NCBI GenBank assembly: GCA_028280305.1
Contig: JANQMC010000055.1
Location: 1 to 57,700, forward strand
DNA length: 57,700 nucleotides
Source of the DNA: Pelagibius sp.
GTDB lineage: Bacteria; Pseudomonadota; Alphaproteobacteria; Kiloniellales; Kiloniellaceae
Direction of reading: 5' to 3'
The position numbers were made by a program, and so were the translations under genes. The stretch's first letter is position 1, and every line of letters begins with the position of its first letter. The notes beneath the pieces are model-generated. The model saw nothing but the letters and a program-made list of their open reading frames with translations. It was not told where the DNA came from and made no database searches. Positions 34,482 through 44,571 of this stretch are shown one piece after another.

Positions 34482-35591
34482 ATGGCGCGGCTTGAGATAG
34501 AGGGGCTCTGCAAGGGTTGGGACTTTCCGGTCATCGACCGTCTTGACCTGACGGTGGAGGAGGGCGAGTTTTTCGTCGTGGTCGGCCCCAGCGGGATCGG
34601 CAAGACCACGCTGCTGCGGCTCGTCGCCGGTTTGGAGCGGCCGGATGCCGGGACCATCCGGGTCGGCGAGCGCGACATCACCGCTCTGCCGCCTTACCGG
34701 CGCAAAGTGGCCATGACCTTCGAGAGCTATGCGCTCTATCCCCACCTCTCGGTTTTCGAGAACATTGCCAGCCCGCTGCGGGCCCGCGGCATGGCCAAGG
34801 CGAAGATCGAGGAGACGGTGATCGGTGTCGCCAAACTGCTGCGCATCGAACAGTTGCTCAACCGCCGCCCAGGCGAAATCTCCGGCGGTCAGAAGCAACG
34901 CACGGCCCTCGGCCGCACCCTGGTGGCGGAACCCGATGTCTTCCTGTTGGATGAACCCATCAGCCATCTCGACGCCAAGATTCGCCATGAATTGCGGTTG
35001 CAGTTCCATACCCTGGAGGAACTACGCTCCGTAGCCACGCTCTATGTCACCCACGACTATGCCGAAGCCCTGTCTCTCGGCGACCGGATCGGGGTGATGG
35101 GCAACGGCGGCCTTCTCCAGGTCGGCACGGCGCGGGAGATTTTTCAGCAGCCGCAACATCTCTTCGTCGCCCAGCACCTGGGACAGCCGAGTATCAACGT
35201 GGTTGAAGCTTCGCTGAGCAGGGCGGACGGTAGTCTGCAGTTCACCGCCGAGGCTGGCAGCCTTGCCCTGCCGGTGGCCGGTCCGCATAGCGAAACGCTG
35301 GCCGCCCACAAGGCCGGCCGGATCACCGTGGGCATTCGTCCGCAACATGTCCAGGTGGCGAAGGCGGGCGCGGAGACAAACGGCGCCGCTGTGGTCGAGG
35401 CCAAGGTGGAGATCTTCGAGGCGCTGGGTGCGACCGGCATCCTGATGGCGGAAAGCGGCGGCGTGAAGCTGATGGCGCTGACCCCGCCGGATGCCGAGTT
35501 TCAGCATGGCGAGCCCGTGAAGCTGGCGCTGCGCAACGAGGCCTTCCTCTATTTCGATGCCGATAGCGGCCGCAACGTGATGATAGGCTGA
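34482..35591 (+). CDS. Carbohydrate/polyol ABC transporter ATP-binding protein 1
   Basis: The 369-residue UgpC/MalK-type ATPase has Walker A GPSGIGKTT, signature ISGGQKQRTALGRT, Walker B VFLLDEPISHLD and switch His in YVTHDYAEAL, followed by a TOBE-like C-terminal region (VGIRPQHVQV). The Q-loop reads TFESYALYP: Glu81 replaces the usual Gln. A second ATPase gene follows 3 bases later. Paired, different ATPases are known from glycerol (GlpS/GlpT) type importers. Confidence 0.92.
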   Translation: MARLEIEGLCKGWDFPVIDRLDLTVEEGEFFVVVGPSGIGKTTLLRLVAGLERPDAGTIRVGERDITALPPYRRKVAMTFESYALYPHLSVFENIASPLRARGMAKAKIEETVIGVAKLLRIEQLLNRRPGEISGGQKQRTALGRTLVAEPDVFLLDEPISHLDAKIRHELRLQFHTLEELRSVATLYVTHDYAEALSLGDRIGVMGNGGLLQVGTAREIFQQPQHLFVAQHLGQPSINVVEASLSRADGSLQFTAEAGSLALPVAGPHSETLAAHKAGRITVGIRPQHVQVAKAGAETNGAAVVEAKVEIFEALGATGILMAESGGVKLMALTPPDAEFQHGEPVKLALRNEAFLYFDADSGRNVMIG

Positions 35592-35594
35592 GTT

Positions 35595-36701
35595 ATGGCG
35601 CGGGTCTCGCTGAAGGATGTGAACAAGATTTACCGCTCGCGCCATGACGAGGTGCATGCGGTAAACGATCTGAACCTCACGGTGAACGATGGTGAGTTCG
35701 TGGCGCTGCTCGGGCCCTCCGGCTGCGGCAAAACGTCCACGCTGCGCATGATCGTCGGCCTGGAGGAAATCTCCTCCGGCCAGATCCACTTCGATGATGT
35801 GCTGGTGAACGATCTGGACTCCCAGGCGCGCAACGTCGCCATGGCCTTTGAGACCTATGCGCTTTACCCAAACTTCACCATTGAGGAAAACCTCGCCTTT
35901 CCGCTGGAGGTGCGGGGGCTTTCGGCGCCGGAGCGCAAGAAAAAAGCGCGGGAGATCGCCGAGATTCTGCGCATCGACGATATCCTGGATCAGCGGCCGG
36001 GATCGCTCTCAGGCGGCCAGCAGCAGCGGGTCAGCCTTGGGCGCGCGTTGATCCGCGATCCCGCGGTGTTCATCCTGGACGAAGTGATGAGCCACATCGA
36101 TGCGCATCTGAAATTTCAGATGCTGTTCGATTTGAAGGCCATCCATCAGGAACTGAAGAAGACGATGATCTACGTCACTCATGATCAGGTTGAGGCGTTG
36201 GCCCTGGCCGACCGGGTGGCGGTGATGAGCAACGCGGAACTGCGGCAGTTCGGCACCCGCAACGATCTTTATCATACCCCGGCCAGCGTTTTCGTTGCCG
36301 ACTTCATCGGCGAACCGCCGACCAACTTCTTCGAGGCCGAGCTTTTCACCGATCAGAAAGGCACGGCCTTGCATGTTGCCGATTCCGACCTGGTGATCCA
36401 GATCGACCAGCAACACGCGCAGCGGATCGCGCGCTGGAACGAGAGCAGGCTGACGGTCGGTATCCGTCCGCAGTCGCTCCACCTGAACGGCGACCGGAAT
36501 CTGCCTGCGCTGGAGGCCGAGGTGGCGATCAACGAATATCTCGGCGAGCGGTCGATCCTGACCCTGACCAGCGGCGCCTGCCGTTTTCGCGCCGTGGTCG
36601 ACGCGGATACCGCCGCGGCGCGGGGCGAAAGGGTGCGGGTTCACTATGCGCCCGAAGATGTGATGGTATTCAGTGGACAGACGGAGTTGATTATTCTCTA
36701 G
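35595..36701 (+). CDS. Carbohydrate/polyol ABC transporter ATP-binding protein 2
   Basis: This 368-residue ATPase has Walker A GPSGCGKTS, signature LSGGQQQRVSLGRAL, Walker B VFILDEVMSHID (Val-Met where most have Pro-Thr/Leu) and switch YVTHDQVEAL. As in its partner, the Q-loop Gln is Glu (AFETYALYP, Glu86). The C-terminal region has the usual VGIRPQSLHL strand. It probably forms a heterodimer with ATPase 1. The binding-protein gene follows after 83 bases. Confidence 0.92.
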   Translation: MARVSLKDVNKIYRSRHDEVHAVNDLNLTVNDGEFVALLGPSGCGKTSTLRMIVGLEEISSGQIHFDDVLVNDLDSQARNVAMAFETYALYPNFTIEENLAFPLEVRGLSAPERKKKAREIAEILRIDDILDQRPGSLSGGQQQRVSLGRALIRDPAVFILDEVMSHIDAHLKFQMLFDLKAIHQELKKTMIYVTHDQVEALALADRVAVMSNAELRQFGTRNDLYHTPASVFVADFIGEPPTNFFEAELFTDQKGTALHVADSDLVIQIDQQHAQRIARWNESRLTVGIRPQSLHLNGDRNLPALEAEVAINEYLGERSILTLTSGACRFRAVVDADTAAARGERVRVHYAPEDVMVFSGQTELIIL

Positions 36702-36784
36702 AGGCAGAAGCCAAAGCGCAGTCCTGCGCAGAACCGTCCGGTCCGTTCGGCGGTCCGGCAAAAAAGAAGAGGGAGGAAGAAGCT

Positions 36785-38323
36785 ATGGGTCTCTTTAGCG
36801 GATTTACACGGCGGAAGTTCCTGCAAGGCGCGGCGGCCGGCGCCGCGGCGGCCGGCGGCATGGCGCCGGGAATGTCCTTTGGCGCTCAGGCGGTGCCGCC
36901 GGGCAAGAAGCTCTTCAAAGACATCGAACTGACCTACTTCCAGGACTCCAACTGGCTGCACTCGCCGCTCTGGTTGTCGCCACACCTGATGAAGGAAGCC
37001 GGTGTCGGCATCAAGAGCCGGGAGAACTACGACGGCGGCGACGCGGTCGCCAAGATCCTGCCGCAGCTCCTCTCCAAGCGCCCGCGCTTCGACTGGGTGC
37101 AGTTCCCCAGCCTCTTCTTCGGCGCCTTCGCCGAGACCGGCCAGCTTGAGCCGCTCGACGACTACTTCGCCCAGTACGAAGGCAGCCAGGACTATCTCGA
37201 TTGGGTCATGCCGGCCTATCGGGAGTTCTACACCAAGTGGGACAACAAGACCTACGGCGTGATGCTGGACGGCGATATCCATATCCTGCACTACCGCAAC
37301 AGCTACTTCCAGGATGCCGGCCTGCAGAGCAAGTTCTCCAAGCGCTTCCAGCGCGACCTGGAGGTGCCGAAGACCTGGCTCGACTTTGTCGATGCGACGC
37401 AGTTCTTCACCGAAGAACTCAGCAGCCAGGGCATCTACGGCAGTTCCATGGTGGTGAACCCGCCGAACTTCGGTTGGGGTTTCTGGATGGATATTGCCGC
37501 TTCCGCCGGGGTGAACTACTTCGACGAAAACATGAACCCCACCATCAACCAGGGTAAGGCGGCGGAAAGCCTTGATATCTACAAGGAGATCATCAAGTTC
37601 GGCCCGCCAGGCGCCGAAGCCATGGACATCGGCACGACGATCCAGCGCTGGCAGTCCGGCTCCGACGTCATGTCGGTCTGGTGGATCGATCTTTCGGAGT
37701 TTACGGTCCAGCAGCAGGGTCCGGAACTGGCCGAGGATCAGCGCGGCGCCATCGTGCCGGGCTGGGTGAACGATGACGGCTCGATCACCAACCGGGCCAT
37801 GTCGCTGTGGTGCCGCACCGCCTCGATTCCCAAAAATATCCCGCAGGATATCAAGGACGCGGCCTTCTACTTCATCTACCGCATGTCCCATCCCGATTAT
37901 TCCAACGAAATGGTGGCGGACGAGTACTGCGGTTCGGATCCCTATGGCCGGAGCCACTACGGCGATGCCGCCGCGCAGCTCTATCTGCAGGCCAACCCGC
38001 AACGCGGCACCGACAACGACCTCTGGTCGACCAACGCTGGTATCTTCAAGAACTTCGACACCGCGAAGAATCACCTGGATGCGGGACTGGCCAATGTTGA
38101 GGTCGGCTATCCGCAGTTCTTTTGGGAAGGCACGCCGGAATATGCCGATGCCCTGGGGCGCAACATCTCCAAGGCGGTTTCCGGTGAACTGACCAGCCAG
38201 CAGGCGCTGGATGAGGCGGCGGAGGAGTGGGCGCAGATCGCCCAGAAGCTCGGTCTCGACAACCAGAAGCGTCAGTACAAGAACTTCATCGATGGGGCGC
38301 GGAAGCTCGGCTACAAGATCTGA
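36785..38323 (+). CDS. Extracellular solute-binding protein of the sugar/polyol ABC importer (Tat-exported)
   Basis: The 512-residue protein starts with a twin-arginine signal (FTRRKFLQGAAAGAAAAGG, residues 7-25), so it is folded before export. The mature part is a family 1-type binding protein with aromatic-rich lobes (YFQDSNWLHSPLWLSPH, YGVMLDGDIHILHYR, WMDIAASAGVNYF, PGWVNDDGSITNRAMSLW). It is larger than maltose-type proteins and closer in size to the glycerol-type (GlpV) group. AGGGAGGAAG precedes the ATG. It delivers the operon's unknown substrate to the permeases. Confidence 0.88.
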   Translation: MGLFSGFTRRKFLQGAAAGAAAAGGMAPGMSFGAQAVPPGKKLFKDIELTYFQDSNWLHSPLWLSPHLMKEAGVGIKSRENYDGGDAVAKILPQLLSKRPRFDWVQFPSLFFGAFAETGQLEPLDDYFAQYEGSQDYLDWVMPAYREFYTKWDNKTYGVMLDGDIHILHYRNSYFQDAGLQSKFSKRFQRDLEVPKTWLDFVDATQFFTEELSSQGIYGSSMVVNPPNFGWGFWMDIAASAGVNYFDENMNPTINQGKAAESLDIYKEIIKFGPPGAEAMDIGTTIQRWQSGSDVMSVWWIDLSEFTVQQQGPELAEDQRGAIVPGWVNDDGSITNRAMSLWCRTASIPKNIPQDIKDAAFYFIYRMSHPDYSNEMVADEYCGSDPYGRSHYGDAAAQLYLQANPQRGTDNDLWSTNAGIFKNFDTAKNHLDAGLANVEVGYPQFFWEGTPEYADALGRNISKAVSGELTSQQALDEAAEEWAQIAQKLGLDNQKRQYKNFIDGARKLGYKI

Positions 38324-38349
38324 TCCTTCCGGCTTTTGTCTTTCGCGGC

Positions 38350-38382
38350 GGCCTCACGCTTCTTTCCCTGGCGCGTGAGGCC
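38350..38382 (+). terminator. Stem-loop after the binding-protein gene (attenuator or mRNA 3' stabiliser)
   Basis: GGCCTCACGC and GCGTGAGGCC form a perfect 10-base stem around a 13-base loop, 27 bases after the stop. There is no long T run, so partial termination or mRNA protection that favours binding-protein expression is more likely than full termination. Confidence 0.55.
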
Positions 38383-38444
38383 GTTCCGCCCCTTTGATGA
38401 TTTGATCGGCCCTGTTCTGCCCGGCTTGTTTCAGGAGGCCCCCG

Positions 38445-39437
<993 letters not shown>

Positions 39438-39444
39438 GGACGCC

Positions 39445-40053
39445 ATGGGCGCGCTCACGAGTGCGAGCTTGAAGGCGGCGCTTCCCGGCCTCGCCGCGCA
39501 TCTGGAATCCCAGGCCGCCTTTTTGAACGAAGCCGATGCGAAGCTCGGCGACGGCGATCTCGGCGTCACCCTGCAGCGCGGCGGGCGCGGCCTGATTGAG
39601 ATCGCGGAAGACCTGCCGGCGGATGTCGGCATGGCCTTCATGCGCTGCGCCCAGGCCTTCACCAAGATTTCCGGATCGAGTTATGGAACCCTTCTGGCCA
39701 CCGGCCTGATGGCGGCGGCCAAGGCCTGCAAGGGCCAGGAGGCCATCGCCTGGTCCCGCGTGCCGGGACTGCTTGGCGATGCCCAGGCGGCCATGATGGT
39801 GCGCGGCAAGGGGGCCTTGGGCGAGAAGACAGTGCTGGATACGCTGGAGGCGGCGCGCCATGCCGTGGAGGGGCTCGACGAGCCCGGGGCGCAGTTGGAA
39901 GCGGCGCTCAAGGCGACCGAAGAAACTCTGGATCGCCTGCGCGACCAACCCGCCCGCCAGGGCCGGGCGCGCATGTTCGGCGAAAAGTCGGTCGGTCTCG
40001 ACGATCCGGGGATGCTTGCCTTTCGCTGTCTCATCGAAGGGCTGAAACGATGA
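39445..40053 (+). CDS. dhaL: Dihydroxyacetone kinase-type subunit DhaL
   Basis: The 202-residue nucleotide-binding subunit contains NEADAKLGDGDLG, matching the DhaL metal-binding GDGDHG with Leu for His, and SGSSYGTLLATGLM. It starts 8 bases after dhaK, and its stop overlaps the FGGY kinase start by 4 bases. It hands the ATP phosphate to the substrate held by DhaK. Confidence 0.92.
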   Translation: MGALTSASLKAALPGLAAHLESQAAFLNEADAKLGDGDLGVTLQRGGRGLIEIAEDLPADVGMAFMRCAQAFTKISGSSYGTLLATGLMAAAKACKGQEAIAWSRVPGLLGDAQAAMMVRGKGALGEKTVLDTLEAARHAVEGLDEPGAQLEAALKATEETLDRLRDQPARQGRARMFGEKSVGLDDPGMLAFRCLIEGLKR

Positions 40054-41564
40054 TCGGCGGTCCCTACGTCATCGGCGTCGACGGCGGTACGGAATCGCTG
40101 CGCGCCGGTGTTTTCGATCTGCAGGGGCGGCCCCTGGCTTTCGCCGCGACACCCTATCGCACTGATTTCCCGCAGCCGGGCTGGGCCGAGCAGAACCCGG
40201 CGGACTGGTGGGCGGCCATCGGCTCTTCGGTGCGCCAGGCGGTGCAGGAGGCGGGGATCGACCCGACGGCGGTCGCCGCTCTTTCCGTCGATACAACCTG
40301 CTGCAGTGTCGTGGCTTTGGATGAGGCGGGGCAGGCCCTGCGTCCAGCGCTGATCTGGATGGATGTACGCTCGTCGGCGGAGGCGGACAGTGTTGTGGCC
40401 AGCGGCGATGCGGCGCTGAAGATCAACGGCGGTGGCGCCGGGCCGGTCTCGGCGGAATGGATGATCCCCAAGGCGCTCTGGCTGCAGCGGCACGAGCCTG
40501 CGGTCTTCGAGAAGGCGGCGACGGTCTGTGAGTACCAGGACTACCTGAACTTCCACCTGACCGGCCGGCGGGTGGCGAGCATCAACAACGCAGCGATCCG
40601 CTGGCATTACCTGGCGCAGGACGGCGGCTTTCAGCCGGGCCTGTTGAACAAGCTCGGGCTCGATGCGCTGCTGGAAAAATGGCCGGCGGAGGTGGTGCCT
40701 CTGGGTCAGGTGATCGGTGGACTGACGGCAACGGCTGCGGAACACCTGGGCTTGCCGCCTGATCTGCCTGTGGCCCAGGGGGGCGCCGATGCCTTCATCG
40801 GCATGATCGGGTTGGGGGTCGTAAAGCCCGGTTCGCTGGCTTTCCTGACCGGCTCGTCCCACCTGCAGCTCGGCCTCAGCGACAAGCCGTTTCACGGCGC
40901 GGGCGTCTGGGGCACTTACGCCGATGCCGTCATTCCCGGCCTGCATGTGGTTGAGGGCGGGCAGACCTCCACCGGCTCTGTGGTGAAGTGGTTCCGCGAC
41001 CTGCTGGGCGGTGGTGTGACCTACGACGATCTGAATAAAGAAGCGCGGGATCTGCCGCCGGGCTGCGAAGGCCTCATCGTGCAGGATCACTTTCAGGGCA
41101 ATCGAACGCCGCATACTGACCCGCTGTCGCGCGGCGCCTTTACCGGCCTCAGTCTGAAGCACAGCCGCGGCCACATGTTTCGGGCGATCATCGAAGGCAT
41201 CGCCTTCGGCAGTGAGTTGATCCTGGAGACCATGCGCGGACGCGGGTTCGAGCCGCGGGAGATCGTCATCGCCGGCGGGGCGACTCGCTCCGATCTCTGG
41301 CTGCAGATCCATGCCGATGTTTCGAACGTTCCCCTGAAGTTGACCAAGGTCCCGGATGCGCCGAGCCTGGGTTCCGCCATTCTGGCGGCTGTTGCCGCCG
41401 GGCAGTTCCCGGATATCGCAGCAGCGGCGGAAGCAATGGTGTCGGTTGAGCGGGTGGTGGAGCCGAATCCTCACACCCATGAGGCCTACCGGCCATACTA
41501 TGAGGCTTACAAGCGCGCCTATCCGGCGCTCGCCGGGATCGCCCGGCCGCAAGGGGACCGCTGA
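40050..41564 (+). CDS. FGGY family carbohydrate kinase
   Basis: This 504-residue kinase has the N-terminal phosphate loop VIGVDGGTESLRAGVFD, PGWAEQNPADWW, the catalytic region QGGADAFIGM and the C-terminal FGGY signature area IVIAGGATRSDLWLQIHADV. QGNRTPHTDP resembles ribulokinase-like members. The family phosphorylates ketoses and polyols; the neighbouring class II aldolase suggests its product is a ketose-1-phosphate. The ATG overlaps the dhaL stop. The exact substrate is unknown. Confidence 0.9.
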   Translation: MIGGPYVIGVDGGTESLRAGVFDLQGRPLAFAATPYRTDFPQPGWAEQNPADWWAAIGSSVRQAVQEAGIDPTAVAALSVDTTCCSVVALDEAGQALRPALIWMDVRSSAEADSVVASGDAALKINGGGAGPVSAEWMIPKALWLQRHEPAVFEKAATVCEYQDYLNFHLTGRRVASINNAAIRWHYLAQDGGFQPGLLNKLGLDALLEKWPAEVVPLGQVIGGLTATAAEHLGLPPDLPVAQGGADAFIGMIGLGVVKPGSLAFLTGSSHLQLGLSDKPFHGAGVWGTYADAVIPGLHVVEGGQTSTGSVVKWFRDLLGGGVTYDDLNKEARDLPPGCEGLIVQDHFQGNRTPHTDPLSRGAFTGLSLKHSRGHMFRAIIEGIAFGSELILETMRGRGFEPREIVIAGGATRSDLWLQIHADVSNVPLKLTKVPDAPSLGSAILAAVAAGQFPDIAAAAEAMVSVERVVEPNPHTHEAYRPYYEAYKRAYPALAGIARPQGDR

Positions 41565-41617
41565 CGGGCTGACGGCCCGGGGCAAGAATGCCGCCGCGCA
41601 AGAGGGAGAGACCGACC

Positions 41618-42064
41618 ATGCTGAAGAACATCGATCCGATTTTGAGCCCGGACCTGCTGCAGGTGCTGGCCGCCATGGGGCACGGCGATGACATTGTCGT
41701 TGTGGATGCGAATTTCCCGGCAGATTCGGTGGCGCGGCAAACGGTGACCGGAAAGCTCATCCGCCTGGATGGTGTCGACGCTGTCCAGGCCGTCTCTGCC
41801 ATCCTCTCCGTCTTTCCGCTCGACAGCTTTGTCGAGGCACCGGCGCGGCGCATGGAGATCGTCGGTGCGCCGGATGAAATTCCCGAGGTCCAGCAGGAGG
41901 TCCAGCGGGAGATCGATGACGCTGAGGGGCAGGCCCTGCCGATGGCTTCCGTCGAACGCTTTGCCTTTTATGAGGAGGCCAAAAGGGCCTACGCGGTGGT
42001 GGCGACCACCGAGGGCCGCGCCTATGGCTGCTTTATGCTGAAGAAGGGCGTGATTTTCTTTTGA
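41618..42064 (+). CDS. FucU/RbsD family sugar mutarotase
   Basis: The 148-residue protein matches FucU/RbsD: MLKNIDPILSPDLLQVLAAMGHGDDIVVVDANFPA with the catalytic His of HGD, and the closing ATTEGRAYGCFMLKKG with the conserved Tyr. Members interconvert alpha and beta anomers of fucose or ribose. AAGAGGGAGAG precedes the ATG at 41618. Its place between kinase and aldolase indicates that the pathway handles a ring-forming sugar. Confidence 0.9.
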   Translation: MLKNIDPILSPDLLQVLAAMGHGDDIVVVDANFPADSVARQTVTGKLIRLDGVDAVQAVSAILSVFPLDSFVEAPARRMEIVGAPDEIPEVQQEVQREIDDAEGQALPMASVERFAFYEEAKRAYAVVATTEGRAYGCFMLKKGVIFF

Positions 42065-42181
42065 GTCTCTGGAAAGGCGGTCGGCAGGCGACCGCAAAAC
42101 CCTTTCCCGGCCGCGGTTGAACCGTCATAGCCCGACGGATAGAGTGCGGCTTCCATCATCCATCCGAGGAACAAGGGCACC

Positions 42182-43012
42182 ATGGCCGCGCTCAAGCATC
42201 TTTCCCTACGTAAAGCGATTATTGCTGCTTGCCTGAAAATGAACGAACTGGGCATCAACCAGGGGACGTCCGGCAATATCTCCGCGCGGATCGATGGCGG
42301 CTTCCTGATCACCCCTTCCGGCATCCCTTACGAGAAAATGAAGCCCGAACAGATCGTCCAGATGGATCTGGGCGGCGGTTACTTCGGCGAGTATCTGCCG
42401 TCGAGCGAGTGGCGGATGCACTATGATATCTATCTGAACAAGCCGGATGCCGGTGCCGTCGTTCACACCCATGCCACCTATTGCACGGCCCTGGCCTGTC
42501 TGCATGAGCGTATTCCCGCCTTCCATTACATGATCGGCGTGGCCGGCGGCACCAACATCCGCTGTGCCGACTATGCCACCTTCGGCACCCAGGAGCTTTC
42601 GGGCCATATGCTGAAGGCTCTGCAGGGCCGCAGCGCCTGCCTTTTGGCCAATCACGGCATGATTTGCTTCGGCAAGGACCTGGACAAGACCCTCTGGCTG
42701 GCGGGTGAGGTGGAAACCCTGGCCCAGCAATACTGGACCGCCCGGCAGATGGGCAAGCCGACCATCCTCTCCAAGCGCGAGATGGCGACGGTGCTGGCCC
42801 GCTTCAAAAGCTACGGCAAGCAGACGAAGGATCTCGACAAGGGCGAGGCCCTGGCGGTCGAACCGCCGCCGCGCCGTGATGGTGCCGCTGCCTCGAAAAC
42901 CGGCCCGGCAAAGAAAACAGCGAAAGCACGAAGCAAGAAACCGGCGTCGCCGCGCCGGCCGGCGGCGCGCAAGCGAACGGTGAAGAAACCGGTCAAGGCG
43001 CCCGCCGCATGA
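42182..43012 (+). CDS. Class II (zinc) sugar-phosphate aldolase with basic C-terminal tail
   Basis: Residues 1 to about 213 form a FucA-like aldolase: GTSGNIS (phosphate binding), E76 in SSEWRMH, zinc ligands H95 and H97 in HTHATY and H158 in LANHGM. Such enzymes cleave a ketose-1-phosphate to dihydroxyacetone phosphate and an aldehyde. Residues about 225-276 are an unusual tail of Lys, Arg, Ala and Pro (AKKTAKARSKKPAS, RKRTVKKPVKAPAA), like histone H1 or AlgP repeats, not found in usual FucA. The stop overlaps the next kinase by 4 bases. Confidence 0.9.
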   Translation: MAALKHLSLRKAIIAACLKMNELGINQGTSGNISARIDGGFLITPSGIPYEKMKPEQIVQMDLGGGYFGEYLPSSEWRMHYDIYLNKPDAGAVVHTHATYCTALACLHERIPAFHYMIGVAGGTNIRCADYATFGTQELSGHMLKALQGRSACLLANHGMICFGKDLDKTLWLAGEVETLAQQYWTARQMGKPTILSKREMATVLARFKSYGKQTKDLDKGEALAVEPPPRRDGAAASKTGPAKKTAKARSKKPASPRRPAARKRTVKKPVKAPAA

Positions 43013-43914
43013 TCACCGTCTTCGGCTCGCTTTCTGCCGATCTGGTGGCTCAGGTGAAACACCTGCCGACACCGGGGGAGACCGTGACCGGTCCGTCTTA
43101 TACCGTGGTTCCCGGTGGCAAGGGCGCCAACCAGGCTTTGGCTGCGGCCCTGGCCGGCGCCCCGGTGCGGATGGTCGGCGCGGTCGGCAGCGACGGCTTC
43201 AGGGAAATGGCCCTCAGCGGCATGCAGAAGGGCGGGGTCGACCTGACCGCCATGGCCGACAGCCCGGAGAAGACCGCCTGTGCCTTCATCGCCGTGGACG
43301 CCCAGGGTGAAAACCTGATCTTTGTCGCCAGCGGTGCCAATCTGGATGCCCGGGCTGCGCAGCTGCAGGACGTGTCTTTGAGCGAAGGTGACGTTCTGCT
43401 GCTGCAGATGGAGGTTACCCATGCCGAAAACTGGAAGGCCATCGAGATTGCCAAAGCCAAGGGCGTGAAAGTGGTCCTCAATCTGGCGCCGGCTGGGCCG
43501 ATTCCCGAGGATAGCCTGCGCCGGATCGATGTGCTGGTGGTGAACGAGACGGAGGCCGGGCAATTGGGGGAGCAACTGGGGCTCAGCGACCAGGACCCCG
43601 AAGCCATCGCCGCGAAGATCGCCGCCGATTTCGATCTGGATTGCATCGTCACGTTGGGGCCGGCGGGAGCCCGTTCCTTCGGGCCCTCAGGCCGCTTTTC
43701 GGTGCCTTCCCTGGCTATCGATGTCGTCGATACCACGGCGGCGGGGGATGCCTTTGTCGGTGCCTTTGCCGCCGGGCTCGACCAGGATCTGACGATGGAG
43801 CAGGCCCTGCGCCAGGGTGCCGTGGCAGGCAGCCTGGCCTGCCGCGCCGTCGGCGCCCAGCCCAGCCTGCCGAATCGCGAGGAAATCGCAGCACACCTTG
43901 CAGATCTTTCCTGA
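43009..43914 (+). CDS. Ribokinase-like PfkB family sugar kinase
   Basis: The 301-residue kinase has the two PfkB signatures: PGGKGANQALAAALAG near the start and DVVDTTAAGDAFVGAFAAG with the catalytic Asp near the end; VLNLAPAGPIPEDSL and VNETEAGQL are typical of ribokinase. It is the last gene of the operon, joined to the aldolase by ATGA. It phosphorylates a pentose or related sugar; ribose itself is likely but not proven. Confidence 0.9.
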   Translation: MITVFGSLSADLVAQVKHLPTPGETVTGPSYTVVPGGKGANQALAAALAGAPVRMVGAVGSDGFREMALSGMQKGGVDLTAMADSPEKTACAFIAVDAQGENLIFVASGANLDARAAQLQDVSLSEGDVLLLQMEVTHAENWKAIEIAKAKGVKVVLNLAPAGPIPEDSLRRIDVLVVNETEAGQLGEQLGLSDQDPEAIAAKIAADFDLDCIVTLGPAGARSFGPSGRFSVPSLAIDVVDTTAAGDAFVGAFAAGLDQDLTMEQALRQGAVAGSLACRAVGAQPSLPNREEIAAHLADLS

Positions 43915-43937
43915 ACGGCAAGTCTTGCTTAGTCGGC

Positions 43938-44366
43938 TTACGGTAGGGCCGGCTTCTCGACTACCAAGACAGCTTCGTTGTTGTAGCGCTGCTCGCAGTC
44001 TTCCACAGAGGCTTTGACCAAGGCCTTTTTCATGCGCATGTCATAGTCCAGCCAACGCGCCATCAAGTCCGGTCGTACGCTGGCCTCGACAAGGGATTGT
44101 TTCAGAAGATCGTGGCGGGCCAGGAACACCTCTTCGGTGATGAACATATGCTTGTGGGCGCTTCTGGGCAGCTTGCCCGCGTAAACCTTCGGGCCGCCGA
44201 AAAGACCGGCCATGAAATCGCTCTGCTGTGCTTCCAGATGCGGACGCGGTACGCCGTCGAAGAATCCCTTGAGCCATGAGTCGCTCAAGAGCTTGCCGTA
44301 GAAGATGCGGTGAACCTTTTCCAGACAGGCCATGCCGCCGAGTTCGTCAAACAGTGTGTCTGCCAT
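43938..44366 (-). CDS. Truncated haemoglobin (2-on-2 globin)
   Basis: The 142-residue product is a truncated globin: LFDELGGMACLEKVHRIFYGKLL (A/B helices), LKGFF, QQSDFMAGLFGGP, and RSAHKHMFITEEVFLARHDLL with the likely proximal His. It is a third globin in the window and unrelated to the Vgb-like pair. It is convergent with the ribokinase gene. Roles in the family include oxygen or nitric oxide binding. Confidence 0.86.
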   Translation of the reverse strand: MADTLFDELGGMACLEKVHRIFYGKLLSDSWLKGFFDGVPRPHLEAQQSDFMAGLFGGPKVYAGKLPRSAHKHMFITEEVFLARHDLLKQSLVEASVRPDLMARWLDYDMRMKKALVKASVEDCEQRYNNEAVLVVEKPALP

Positions 44367-44571
44367 GGTCGGGCTTTCCGCAGTCGGCGTTCGGTCCGGC
44401 CATCGCAGCCAAGGTCGGACAGCTTCATCCTAGCGGGCTGCCATAAACAATTTGCTAAGTGCACTTGGCGTAAAGCGTTGGCCCTCAATCACCCGGGGGT
44501 TTTGCAGATTCCGCCCTGTGGGGTGTCCCTCAGCATGTCGAAAGTTACCTTTCTGCGGCTTGTGGCCCTGC

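Noticed and set aside
39681..41585. Minus-strand 630-codon frame opposite dhaL and the FGGY kinase
   Set aside because: Antisense shadow; the plus strand shows all kinase motifs and coupled starts.
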